64,000 nucleotides of DNA from contig JAKCOZ010000085.1 in the NCBI GenBank assembly GCA_022605955.1, forward strand, positions 1,240,001 to 1,304,000, in the 5' to 3' direction. The stretch's first letter is position 1; every line of letters begins with the position of its first letter. Positions 47,481-58,457 of this stretch are shown here, piece by piece. Made by a program: the position numbers and the translations under genes. The notes under the pieces were generated by a model. The model saw only the letters and a list, made by a program, of their open reading frames with translations. It was not told where the DNA came from and did no database searches. Source of the stretch: Rallus limicola. Taxonomy: Eukaryota; Chordata; Aves; Gruiformes; Rallidae.

Positions 47481-49249
47481 GAAAAAAATTGGCTTCAGAT
47501 TGCCAACATCCATGCCACACCATCTTTCTACTTGGCACTACTCAGACCACCCACAAATTATCACCTTACAAGTTAGTCATTTAGATTAATGGCTAGCTAG
47601 CAATTGATATTAATGGCTAACACTACCAAGACCACCTTCCACACCACCACGGCTCTTACCTGACTGAGGCATGGCTCAACGCTACAGGGAATCACCATTT
47701 CAAGTCAAACTACAAGATCAGCAACACCTCCCTCCAGACACCCGCTACAGCCACCATGCTAGGTACTTTATACCCCATTTTCAATACGTGACTTACAGGC
47801 AACGTGCATCCGCTGACAGAAGCGGCTGTCTGGATGTTGAACCCAGGAAACCACACCAGAAAATACCTCTCCAACACACGCAGAGACGCACCCTGCAGCT
47901 GGATTAACAAAGGGAAAAACTTCCTCATCTGCAGGGATTTCTTCTTCACTTCCCTTAGAATTGTTTTCTCACACTGCATGTTCAAAAGCCCAAATGGTTA
48001 CTCATCAAAAGCTAGATGGCTGGAAACCTGCAACTTCACCAGCCAGGATTAAGAATCTTAAAAAGTGCTAAGTTAAACTCCAGAATTTAAAACACACTGC
48101 AGAAGTTCATTCTTTTTGCTGACTCTTTGGGCTTTGAAGGCTCCAGTTACGTTATCCATGTAATTCATGCTCACATCATCAGCACTAAAGAAGTACTTTA
48201 AGTTATTAAGAAGCGTATGTGCTACTGTCACTAGCAACCCAAAGGAAGCTTCATCAGTCAGTGTTTTTAAGTAGAAGGTGACAGGAGTGAACAGCTGGAA
48301 TACGTACTGCATCCAGGACGTCATGCAGTGCAAGAGACCGTACAATTCCCCAAGTTTGTTCCATCTCCTTAGTAAGAACTTTGATTTGCTTGCTTACCTC
48401 TTGGACTGTCTGCTCCTTTGGCAGTACTTCCTGGAGTTAAATCAGACCTTGTTTCTAAAGGTACTTTATTTAAGCAGTCTCCTAAAATACAGAATTAAAA
48501 GACAACAGTAACTTACATGTAACGTTGACAGTCACCATCTGGTTTTATTTCACAACCATCTTTGGGCCTGACCTGTATCCCTATCACATGGCAAACGGGT
48601 TCTATTTATTTGTTGAGCACTTTGTATGTTTAGAATGTAAAATCAAATTAGTTTCAGAGTAACTCAGCTCCTTGAGGTTTCTGAAGACAATTCACAGCTC
48701 CAAGATTGCTTGACTAGAGCAAAGCAGTAGCAACATTTCTTCACAGTCGCTGAAAAACCATTGCTTGAAAAATGGATTACAGCTTTTCACATGAGGATTC
48801 CCTACTTACCTCATCTACAACACTGAGTATGCAATGAGTTACCAAGATTTACAAAGAAATCTTGAGTTTCTTAGCTACTACGTAATTAATTTCCCATGCA
48901 CAAAGCTGTATTACAAGCTTTCAATATCATTCTTTTCATCTGAAAGCCTGGATCCAGATGTGTAAGTTGCTTGTAAGGTCATGCATGCAACGTTTCATAA
49001 ACGCACTGAGATTTTTTTTCCTCTCTCCAAGAGACTGACAAGTTACACTGCTTTGCCATTATTGTGTTTTAAAGCAACCAGATGTGAAATATGCCCAGAA
49101 CAACCCTGAATCAGTTGGATTTACGCTGGACTAAAGGTGAACCATCATCTCATGGACTGCAGAGACATAAGCTTTCCACCCACCAGGTATTCTAGCAAGC
49201 CAGGAGGATCTACCGTCACTTCCCTCCAAGTTTCTGCAGGCTGCACATC

Positions 49250-49400
49250 ACAGAATATTAGGGGTTGGAAGGGATTTGGAAAGATCATCTAGTCCAATCC
49301 CCCAGCGAGAGCAGGATCTGCTAGAGCAGGTCCTAGGAACACATCCAGGTGAGTTCTGAATGTCTCCTGGGAAGGAGACTCCAGAACCTCCACGTATCAA
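49250..49400 (-). mobile_element. CR1 LINE 3' fragment, minus orientation
   Basis: CACAGAATATTAGGGGTTGG, AAGGGATTTGGAAAGATCAT and CTAGTCCAATCCCCCAGCGA follow the reverse CR1 3' end. It lies between the first two TDRD1 exons seen. Confidence 0.88.
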
Positions 49401-50616
49401 TGAAGACAACAACATGCTCTTAGCACTATATTCTTCTTGCTATGCAGGACAGAAAGACAAACCCCAAACAAAACAGCTCTCCAAGTAAGGACAGCAGGCA
49501 TGCCTTCTCTGTAGCGACCCAGTCTCACATTCAAAACCAAGTTCAAGCTGTAAGCTACACTTCCTCTGATTCTCCTGCTGTTTCAGCTGTCTTACACAAG
49601 GCAAGGCTGTGTCACACACCACATCTGACTGCAGCTGCATGTCCCAGCTTGTCCTCAGCAGACATGCAAGGCTTTACGCCAAGGTTCAAACTGCTCTAAA
49701 TCTTTTATGGACCCAGCAGAAAGCCACATGAACAAGCTATGAAAGCCTGTTCCCACAGCTGCTTGTCCCTGGTTGCAATAACACATCTCTACTCTTCACG
49801 TGCACTTAACCATACTAGTTCAACTCAAAAAGCTCGACCATCCCTGTTGTAACGTAAAACATTTCCACAGCTGTCCTTATTCCAAGCAGTTTTTCCTTGC
49901 TGCATGAGCCCAGATTAGAGCAGGCAGGCAGAGCGCTCTCCCCTGCTGTGCTCCAGCATAGAAGGGACCTGTGGATCTAACTACTCCCCAGCAGGGTGGG
50001 AGTGTGGTTTTCTTTGGGGGCTTTTGGTTTGGGTTGATTTGATTGTTAAACTCAAACCCAAGAATTCTGAGACTAGGAAGCAAAAAGCCAGGTGGCCTTC
50101 CTCCCTCCTATGGAATAGCTAGGGAACATTCCAGGTGGTGAACCTTAGTGCAGTAGAGCAGGTTTTAGGCATCACATTCTTTGAACATAAAATCCTGTGA
50201 TGGCAGTTACGCTGAGGCACAAGTTACACTCACTTCAGAACTACTCATTTAAAATACCTCAGCTACTGTTAGGAAAAACAGAACTCACACATGGAGGTAC
50301 CAACAGTTCTACATCTTTGTGCAGAGCTTTAACCCAGGAGATTGGAATATTTGCTTCCTTTCCATCATCTATATGCAATACTTGTGCTTTCTTTTAATAT
50401 GGCCACATCTTTTATCAGTGCTCTGTTCCGGGTCCGTGTAGGAATAAACAATCATCTTAGTAACATCACAACATACTTTGCATTGCTTGATGAAGTAACT
50501 GTGTTAGCATAACAGTCTTGCAGTTCCACAGAAAGGTTACTGATCTGGTCTAAAACTTCTGGAGAGCTCACCTGCACACGAAACTCTCTTGGACTCTCGA
50601 GCTCTGTTACCATCCC

Positions 50617-53600
50617 CTCAAGAGAAAAGCCACAGCAGATTATAACTGTGCAAGAATACAGCGTTGCTGTGAACAGCATTCATTTCAATAAAGGCATTTC
50701 TGCAGTCTTTGTTCTTAATTGCAAGATGATATTTTCTCCCTTTGGGAACTAGAGCCTGACTCCTGATCTCAAGTCACCCAACATCATGCTTAACAGACTC
50801 CCCTGATAATTAAGAAACAAGCAAGTCAGAAGAGAGCACGGATTTTTATTCAAACCTCACCAAGTTTCTACATCCAGTTGACGTGTGCATGCACATGCAA
50901 AGCACTACTGAAGGTTGAAAAAGTTGGAAAGGTCTCAGGAGGTGGGTTATTTTAAAATCACAAATAAAGACAGATACATGTGAGGCACTGTCTACTAAAA
51001 CTGTATCCTCAAATAACAGCAGCAACAGCAAAATGCTTGTCTTGGAACACCATCAAAGAACTTCAAGTCCCCTTTGTAGCCCCTTTTAAGTGTCTGAAAT
51101 GGGACACCAGAAGTCATGGCCCCAGAAATCACCATTATATACATTTCCTGTGTCTCTGCCTGTTAGGTATACATGAAGTACATCTGTATGTTGCTATTGA
51201 TCTTTTCTATGTTAATTAACAACTTATTTTTGAAGACCACAAACAAGTTGGAAATGTCACAGAAACACCTCCTCCCTATACATGCAATTTTCTCACAGGT
51301 CCATATCTCCAATCTCACTCTACTGTGCTTGGATTCACATAGTGTAAACGCAGCTTCCACTGATGCCGCCTCATGTGCCGAGTGTTACACTGAGCAGTCG
51401 GAAGCAAAGATGTAAAGAGGAGGAGGAGATGCCACTTGCCTAGAACATGAGCCAGGAATCAGATGCCAGCCCGGGAAACAGATTGGCTTCTGCTGAAGAG
51501 GTGGGGTTTTTTATTAAAAAGCAGATTGTCTGGCTGAAAAATGAGCAGGTGGTGACTCTACTTAAATTCTGTTCTGAAGCACAGCCCAGGTTCAAGAACA
51601 GATGGAAATGATTGCTGAACTGTAAAAATGGATCATCGTGGTCGTCACAGCTCACTGTGAGTCTTTTGCCTTCTAGTTAACACCCAGACGTGGTGATACA
51701 AGGAAGTCAGTTGTAGCAGACAGATGTCTGTCTACATAGAAAATCACTGACAATGACCGGTCGTGGCCTGATGCTAAATTTCACCAAGCTGGTCTCTTCA
51801 TGAATTCAAATGGGCCTTACAGAGCATCTCTTTCCAAAAGCTTTGCATGTTTTTTCCTTCACAACGGCCAGGAAGGAAGGCAGGAGTGAGGAACGGGGAG
51901 GCAGTGCTTTGCTTCAGACAGGACAATGCCATGGATCTGCAGTCAGATTAGCAGTGGGCAAATTTATACGTCGAAGTGATGACCCAAATGTCCAAGAGTG
52001 AGATTTAAGGGTCCTGCCAGAATCCTCCCTTTAAAAACTAAGCTTCTGTGCAAACTGGATTGGCCAGAGAAGATTCTTGTCTTAAAACATCAGTCTGTTC
52101 CGTTGCGAAATAAGCTGCCCAGTGCTTTAGATAATGTCCACATTACTTGGGAGACAGATACTCAGGTTGCAGACGGGAAGGCTGTGACAGACCAGCAGGC
52201 ACTAAGTCATTTTAACCACCAAGGGTCACTGCTGATTCACACAGCTGAGGAATCGGTGGGAAAAGTACTTTTGATTCTAATGACAAGAAACTGACTTCAT
52301 CTGAGAGCTCTCTAACCCCTAAAACGCTCCTCAAGGCTTGATGATGCTCTTCCAGGAGGCTTCCCATGGCAACAGCACTCCTGACTGCACTGCACAGCAC
52401 TAAGTCAGGATGCGGGTTCATTGCAGCTGCCCGTCAATTACAAATTCCTCCTCAACCGTTTCCATCTCACTCCAAGACAAGAAGTGCCAGCGAGCTCCTT
52501 GACTTACACATGCCCATGGACAACAGCAGCAACTCGGGCATCTGACCTGGCATCCCCAAGGCATAAACTAGCCATTAGCAAAAGTCAACCTGGAATCTCT
52601 AAGCTTTCATCTTCCTTCACACGGACCAACAGTCACAGGCCCTTCCTCTCTTTTGTCACACGAGGAAAATTCCCTACTTTTTTCCTTGGGAATAGCCTTC
52701 TGGTTGGTTTCTGACCTTTTTCCTTCTTTAAGAACAGTTCTCAAAGCTCTGCCCAATGGGTCAATAGCAGCCAATTTCACTACCCAGCCTTACATTATCT
52801 TCCTTGTTCAAAGAATTGGTACCATACCATCATCTTATTTAACAAAGGAGGAAATGATGATTTTAAGCACCAATTTACTGTATTACAGGCCCTGATTTCA
52901 AATGGCAGGGGGAGAGAGAACTTCAGTGCTTCACTCTACCTCATTATGTTTCCTTCTTCTCACGTTTGAAAGGCATATGAAAAAAGGCACAGCCAGAGTT
53001 GCTGAGAAAACAAAAGAAGTTTTCTTACATCCTCTAAAATCTCACAAATCCTAAACACTGAAAAGATATTCTCTTAGGCCCCTCTACACTACACTAATAC
53101 CTCTTCACAGTCTTCAAAAGCATCGCTCCACCTCTCAGCACCTTCCAGTGTCTCCCACGCCCTCGCTGCTGCATTTGCAACAAAACAGCGGGCACAAGGA
53201 AGCAGACAGGACATGAGAGCTTGGGCCCTTTCTTTCACCTCCTGGACGTGTGCACAACAGGTACTGTCCCTGCCTCAGACATCACAGCTTAAACAGGTGA
53301 GGCTGGGAGAAAACTAAAACAATGTACTTCATTTATAGATTTACAGGAGACTAAAAGGCTCGTGATCACACAAAGAAGTCTGTAGCAGAAGAACTGAATT
53401 CTTCCATCTCCATTCATTAGTACGACTCCAAGAACATCTTTCATTTCGAGAACAGTGTGTCCAGCCAGCTCTTACCATGACAGGGCAGGAAGGACTTTGG
53501 CTGCAGACACACATTTTTCTCCGGTTCTCCTCCTCCAGAGAAGTGATCATGTTCTTCTGGACTTCCTGACTTGAATGCACAGGTAAACATGACAGGGATA

Positions 53601-53729
53601 AACTCTTACAGATCTATCTGCAACAAACTAGTTCATACTGATGGTAACAGTTCTCCATAGGGCTGTACATAGTACATTCCCTCACAAAAATGCCCCCTTG
53701 GCCTGGCAGGGAGGGGGGCAGGGCAGTTC
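50617..53729. other. gene-free stretch upstream of the TDRD1 copy
   Basis: TDRD1's N-terminal and MYND zinc-finger exons would be expected here or further upstream, but I found no CxxC-rich exon. Several short open frames have no recognisable content. Confidence 0.45.
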
Positions 53730-53965
53730 AGGAACGAGGTGAGTATCAGCTGCTGTGAGCCACTGTGCTGTACATTACCTGTTTTGTATATTCTTTATCA
53801 TCATCTTACTTTTCTGTCCTGGTAAATTGTCTTTATCTCAGCCCACGAGTTTCACTTTTAATCCCCCTCAATTCTTCTCCCCAGCCCATGGGGGGAGTGA
53901 GGGAGCAGCTACGTGGTGCTTAATTGCCAGCTGGGTTAGACCACAGCAGGCACACATAAGAAAAA
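53730..53965 (+). mobile_element. avian ERV LTR fragment, sense
   Basis: TTGTCTTTATCTCAGCCCAC, GAGTTTCACTTTTAATCCCC, then GGGGGGAGTGAGGGAGCAGC, TACGTGGTGCTTAATTGCCA and GCTGGGTTAGACCACAGCA. It is the sense 3' part of the LTR family seen antisense at 41447 and 1559. Confidence 0.65.
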
Positions 53966-55378
53966 GGACTAGCGAAAAGAATCCCTGCCCAACCACTCCT
54001 TTTGGAGACTCTACAGGTCCTGGGGAGAGAAAAAAAAAACAACAAATGCAACCACCAACTGTGTAGGAGGCAGTGGGTGAGTGGAAAAAGAATACAGCAA
54101 AATGAAATGAGAAAGCCCTGTATTTATCCCCTCATGGAAGCTACCGGAAGGGAGCCCAGGGCTGACAGATCTTTAGTAGAAGAATCTAGCAAGCAAGAAG
54201 AGAACAGGGGACTGACGCCCACAGCCACTTTGTTAGAGCGCTGATGGAACGCAGCAGGAAACCAGTCTCTCCAGCTCAGGACACTTCTTCCCACACCTTG
54301 TGCTCTCATAGCCCAAAACCCACTTCACAAGTCTAGTGCAATGAATGGCTCACGCCTCTGTACCCTAATCCCCACTGCGGCAGCAACAGACACGCTGAAG
54401 GCACAAATCCTGTGCTGTAAAGCTACAGATGCAAGGCAGCATGCTGTGAGGGAGCGATTCTAATCACAGCTCTGATCTCTTCACTCCTGCACCTGCAAGA
54501 AGGGCAAGCTTAAGGAATTTGCTTTCCCAGCCATGCCTTTGCCGTGGTTCACAAAAGCCACCCCACTTTGTATGCTGAACTAGCCGGGCAGTGCGGGATC
54601 TTCAGCTCAGGAGCCTCTCAGCTACTCTAGCTGGCCATACTCACCTATGAACTTCTACAGAGACGACAGGCATTTCTAAAACAGGAATGAAGTTAGGAAA
54701 CTATCAAACTTGAGGACAACTTCCATAACTTCCCAGTTAGCATCTGCTGCATGACATAAAGCAACTAATGCGATTCTTCAGCCTTTCCTTTCTTTAGAGA
54801 CTTTGTCAGAGTAACAAGTCCACACACAGAGCCATCGACTGAAGACACTTCACTTGCCTCAGTTCCACCTTCATGTTAACAACTCCAGTTTAAAAGCTAA
54901 AGCAGAGACGGGGGAGAAAAACAAAGTCATTGAGCTCCTCCCATCTCTCACTTGCTAAATGGAACTACACTTACACTGGGCAGCCATATATTTCAGGCAA
55001 TTAATACAAAAGCAAGCATTGGTTTGGCCAGTTTATCAGGTAACAAGGGTATTTGCTGAATAAACCCTTCCCTCACACTATTAGTTGAACCCATCCAACC
55101 ACTTTGCCAGTAAAGGCACATAAGAGAGTCTCTTCAATAAGGAGTCACAGGAATGAAATAAAAGGGTTGTGATGGGGACAGGAAACAGTCTATTTTAGAA
55201 AAGCATCGAGATGGTTAAGATATTAGCTTGAGAGCAAATGAACTGCAGTACTTCCCTTCAGATAAGAAATAAGCAAAGTTTAATCAAGGTAGTCATTCTG
55301 CACTGATGGAACGGGTAAAAGTACCAAAAAAAAAAGAACATTTTACTGAAAAAGCTTTTCAGTTCATAGCCACCAGGG
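53966..55378. other. gene-free stretch before the ERV
   Basis: No exon, RNA gene or further repeat recognised. Confidence 0.5.
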
Positions 55379-56167
55379 TGTGACGGTATGCTTCTCCCTG
55401 TTACCCCCATGTTTTCTTGACTTTCCTGTATATAGGATTGATTGATAACCACCGGTGTTGATTGGGATTATCTGCATCCGTCTCACAGTGAGTGCAGGAA
55501 GACAGATAACACCACAATAGCCAAGGGTTATCTACGCTAATGTGCCCACCTGGACACTGGTCAGTGTCCACTGGCATCTACGGGTGGGATGTGGATATGA
55601 CTATGAGCCAATCATCTTACTCCATAAATAGTGAGCAGTCCAAGAGCCCTCTGAGCTCTCCTGAGACGACAGCGGGCTGCACGACAGGATCTCCCCTGGA
55701 AAGGGACGCCTCTCAAGGTGACTCCTCGAGGTCCAGAGAATCCTTGCCGCAACAGATCTGCAACAGATCCTTGGTGAGTGAGTTGGGAATACGTGCACTA
55801 ACATTTGTGATCTGAGCTAAGCAATATAAAGGGTTGAATGTATATATAATCCTTTAGACAGAAACCGTTGACCAAGTCTGGGACTAAGACTGAATCCAGC
55901 TGCACCCAGGCTCCTCTCTGAGACGAGTTTAGAAAGCAAGGGGATTCTTTCTGAACCTCGTGACTCAACGGGAGGGTCTCCCTGAGAAACTCATCTGACC
56001 CTGTTCTCTCTGCACTAACTAATCGGGATCACCTTACTATCGAATCCTAATCATTGTCACGTTTATTACCAAACACCGAAACATCCTTTTGTTTTATATC
56101 AATAAACATATTACTGCCTCTCTCTTAAGAGTGAAGTGCATCCCTCTTCTCTATCCCATCTGTGACA
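55379..56167 (+). mobile_element. 5' LTR of an endogenous retrovirus
   Basis: A 789-bp LTR starting TGTGACGGTATG and ending CTGTGACA, with a TATA-like CATAAATA at 55623-55630 and AATAAA at 56101-56106. It is directly followed by a primer-binding site. No matching 3' LTR was found downstream, so the right boundary and target duplication are unknown. Confidence 0.85.
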
Positions 56168-56170
56168 AAT

Positions 56171-56188
56171 CGGCGTAGTCGGCAGGAT
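56171..56188 (+). promoter_or_regulatory. retroviral primer-binding site, tRNA-Ser type
   Basis: CGGCGTAGTCGGCAGGAT matches, at 17 of 18 positions, the complement of the 3' end of vertebrate tRNA-Ser (ending GACTACG plus CCA). It starts 3 nt after the LTR. Its last two bases are the A and T of the gag start codon. Confidence 0.8.
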
Positions 56189-57404
56189 GGTAAACAGTAT
56201 CTCTGATTATTTAGGGAGGCGTGGAGTAAATCCAAGCCCCAATTTCTCAAATGAATGGGCTTGTGAAAATTGGCATAACTGGGAAGCGGTTGAAGAGCAC
56301 CTAAAAGTAACTAGAGGCCGTACAAAAGATGGAGAAGATAAAGGAATCATCTGTAAAATGCTTGGTACCTGTTTACAAGCGGCCTATCAAGAAAGGGAAG
56401 TAAGAGACAAAAAGCAGAAGGAGCTCAAGAAGGAAATAGAAAATACAAAGGCAACTGAACTGTTACTGTCCTTAAAAATTGAACAGCTACAGAAACAGTT
56501 GCAAGAAGAAAAGGATAAAAGAGAAAAGTTGGGAGAAAAAGTTGAAATGATGCTTACACAGTCTCCCCGCCCCCCGATATTGTACAGAGCAGGAAACTAA
56601 TAGTAGCTCCTGAAGACTGGGATGGAGATATCTGGGGTGATGATAATGATAACAATGAGTCAGATGAGGACGTTTTGTTCCCTACAAATCCTCCAGAATA
56701 TGAAGTCAGACCTGTTGTTAAAAAGGAAGAACCTATGGGACCTCGGGGTGGTCATCCGCGATATACTGCGCAAACCAGTCCCTGGGATCCATTGCAATTG
56801 ACAAACTTGCAAGAGAAATATAGCAGAAATCCAGGTGAAACTGAAGGTGAATACCTGTGGCGAGTTTGTCTAAACGGTGGTGACAGAATAATGTTCAGTG
56901 AGGATGAAGCAAATGGATTTTGGGGTCCAGGAGTCTTTGTAAATTTGGGACCCGACCCAACAAATATACCCCATTCTATCACTAGCCGAGGAGCTTGTGG
57001 AGGCTGGTGGAATAGACATCATGGAGCGAGGTCAACCCTCCATAATTCCTATTAAATCTTTAAGTGAGCTCTCTACAGCTGTCACAAAAGCTGCTTGCAT
57101 ACAAGCTATGCATGAGAGAGGATTCCATGACATCCCACTATCTGCTACAGTAAATTTCGCAATGTTAAAACCACTAATTCGAGGAGCCCCAGCACTTCTT
57201 AAATCTTATCTAGTTGCAAAACGAGATGAGATTAAAAGAGATACTGAATTCAACAGGGATGGCAATAATGCTCCTAAGCCACTCCCTACATGGGCACAAT
57301 TAATGCATGAGATTGTTAACTACAGCCCAGTGAAATGGGCTGGAATGATGACATACCATCTGAAAACCAAAGGTCCCGGGGAGATAACAAAGGAAGACCT
57401 GTGA
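56187..57404 (+). pseudogene. endogenous retroviral gag, frameshifted and truncated
   Basis: Three successive open stretches: 56187-56600 (ATG, coiled-coil rich in K, E and Q at residues about 70-125), an overlapping frame through about 56600-57055, and 56997-57404. Two frame changes (near 56590 and near 57000) and stops separate them. The later part resembles capsid-like gag of avian retroelements by word order (a LSTAVTKAA segment and a FAMLKPLIRGAPALLK segment). No protease, polymerase or envelope sequence follows, and recognisable retroviral sequence stops at about 57410. The ATG choice is forced by the adjacent primer site and the open frame. The class is uncertain. Confidence 0.8.
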
Positions 57405-58457
57405 AAAGGGAAACAGAAACTGGACTAAAAGGAAACAAATACTTCCACATGCCCTCAACTTGAAGGAGAAATGACTGATTTGAATTACATCATGCAGACT
57501 GCAGTGTCCTTTGAAAGATCCCCCACAGCACACACAGATTTGATTGCATCGCTTTAGTTGATGAGCTGTGCTGTGCAGAAAGTTCCTGAGACTGGAACTC
57601 ATGTGGCACGAGTCACTGTCAAAGCAGCTGTGCTCTGGACTGCTCCCTTAACACCTTTTGCTGTTACTGTTTGTGGGTGCTCCTCTTTGAGCCCTCAAGA
57701 CTGAAGAGCATCCACTGTCGCTCAATATTCAGATCTGGAATCAAAGTTTCATTTCTACTGCCCACTCCAGCAGATTCTTCACCACTTCCCACCACCCGTC
57801 CTAAACAGCAGCAGAAGTGTTTGCACAGCTACCCTGCAAACTGGAAAACAGAACTGGCCAAAAATAATAAAGATGGTATTTTTAACCCAACTCTGTCTCT
57901 GACCTGTTTCTACCAGTTCTACTGGTGTTATCAATGGGCTGCAGCACCACAGGGGAGATTTACACAGCCTAAGCCACAGAACTTGTCACCCCCAAAATTC
58001 CTGAAACTACATTTCAGCAGTACAGGAGTAAAGAGCCAACACACAGAAACAAGGGATCAACAGAGAGTATTTCATATTTCAGAGTCAACAGACCAGTATC
58101 ACCAGAACAAATGCATACTGCAACATGAGGCACAGAGAATATCTGGGAAGTAGCAACACCAGTAGGACCGGAGTAGTGGAGACTTTGAAGTGAGCACTGA
58201 TACTCAGTGGGTAAAAGAGACTGTGTACATCTCAAGAAAAGGTTATTAAATGAAAAAGAACAGTCTTAGAAGGTTGTCTGTAGCCCTCAAAAGAGAGCAC
58301 ATGCCCACACACAGGCTGACACTGGATAAATGTCATCACTATGTTCCATCCGTGAAAACCACCATCCCTTAACCATCCTTGGGAAAAACACCCACAGTTG
58401 AGGGGAATAAAAAACAAACAGAAAAAAGACAAACACTGCAATGACTCTGGAACTTAC
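57405..58457. other. stretch between ERV fragment and PXK exons
   Basis: No ERV pol and no PXK terminal exon (proline-rich and WH2-like in the known protein) is visible. The terminal part of PXK therefore seems to be missing or lies elsewhere. Confidence 0.45.

Larger units (their letters stand above)
39781..50616 (-). pseudogene. TDRD1: TDRD1 copy (multi-Tudor piRNA-pathway protein), decayed
   Basis: TDRD1 binds dimethyl-arginine tails of PIWI proteins in germ-cell granules. Exons seen: 50477-50616 (ESPREFRVQVSSPEVLDQIS), possibly 48398-48481, 47200-47370 (Tudor core, YADYGSFEV), 45722-45846, 44509-44637 (VLYNPGERYC), 43279-43389 (NGEPCCAFFS), 42933-43103 (GNWYRALV), 40359-40526 (GRWYRALV) and 39781-40025 (NVADKLVMAGLV, TAA at 39781-39783). 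Most adjoin in matching phase. Decay: TGA at 45722-45724; donor GGAAGT instead of GTAAGT after 44509; GC donor after 47200; the DYGN motif is ACGN in 42933-43103 and AHGK in 40359-40526; exons expected between 42933 and 40526 and around the first Tudor domain were not found. The MYND-finger exons are absent. Unspliced copy, so a segmental duplicate. Confidence 0.88.

Noticed and set aside
48073..48345. A minus-strand frame near a possible TDRD1 exon
   Set aside because: It does not match the TDRD1 segment expected between the first and second Tudor domains; another frame here is also open for about 45 codons. Left unassigned.
57405..58153. Search for retroviral pol or a 3' LTR
   Set aside because: No LTR-like TGTGACGG or TGTGACA pair and no polymerase motifs in any frame.
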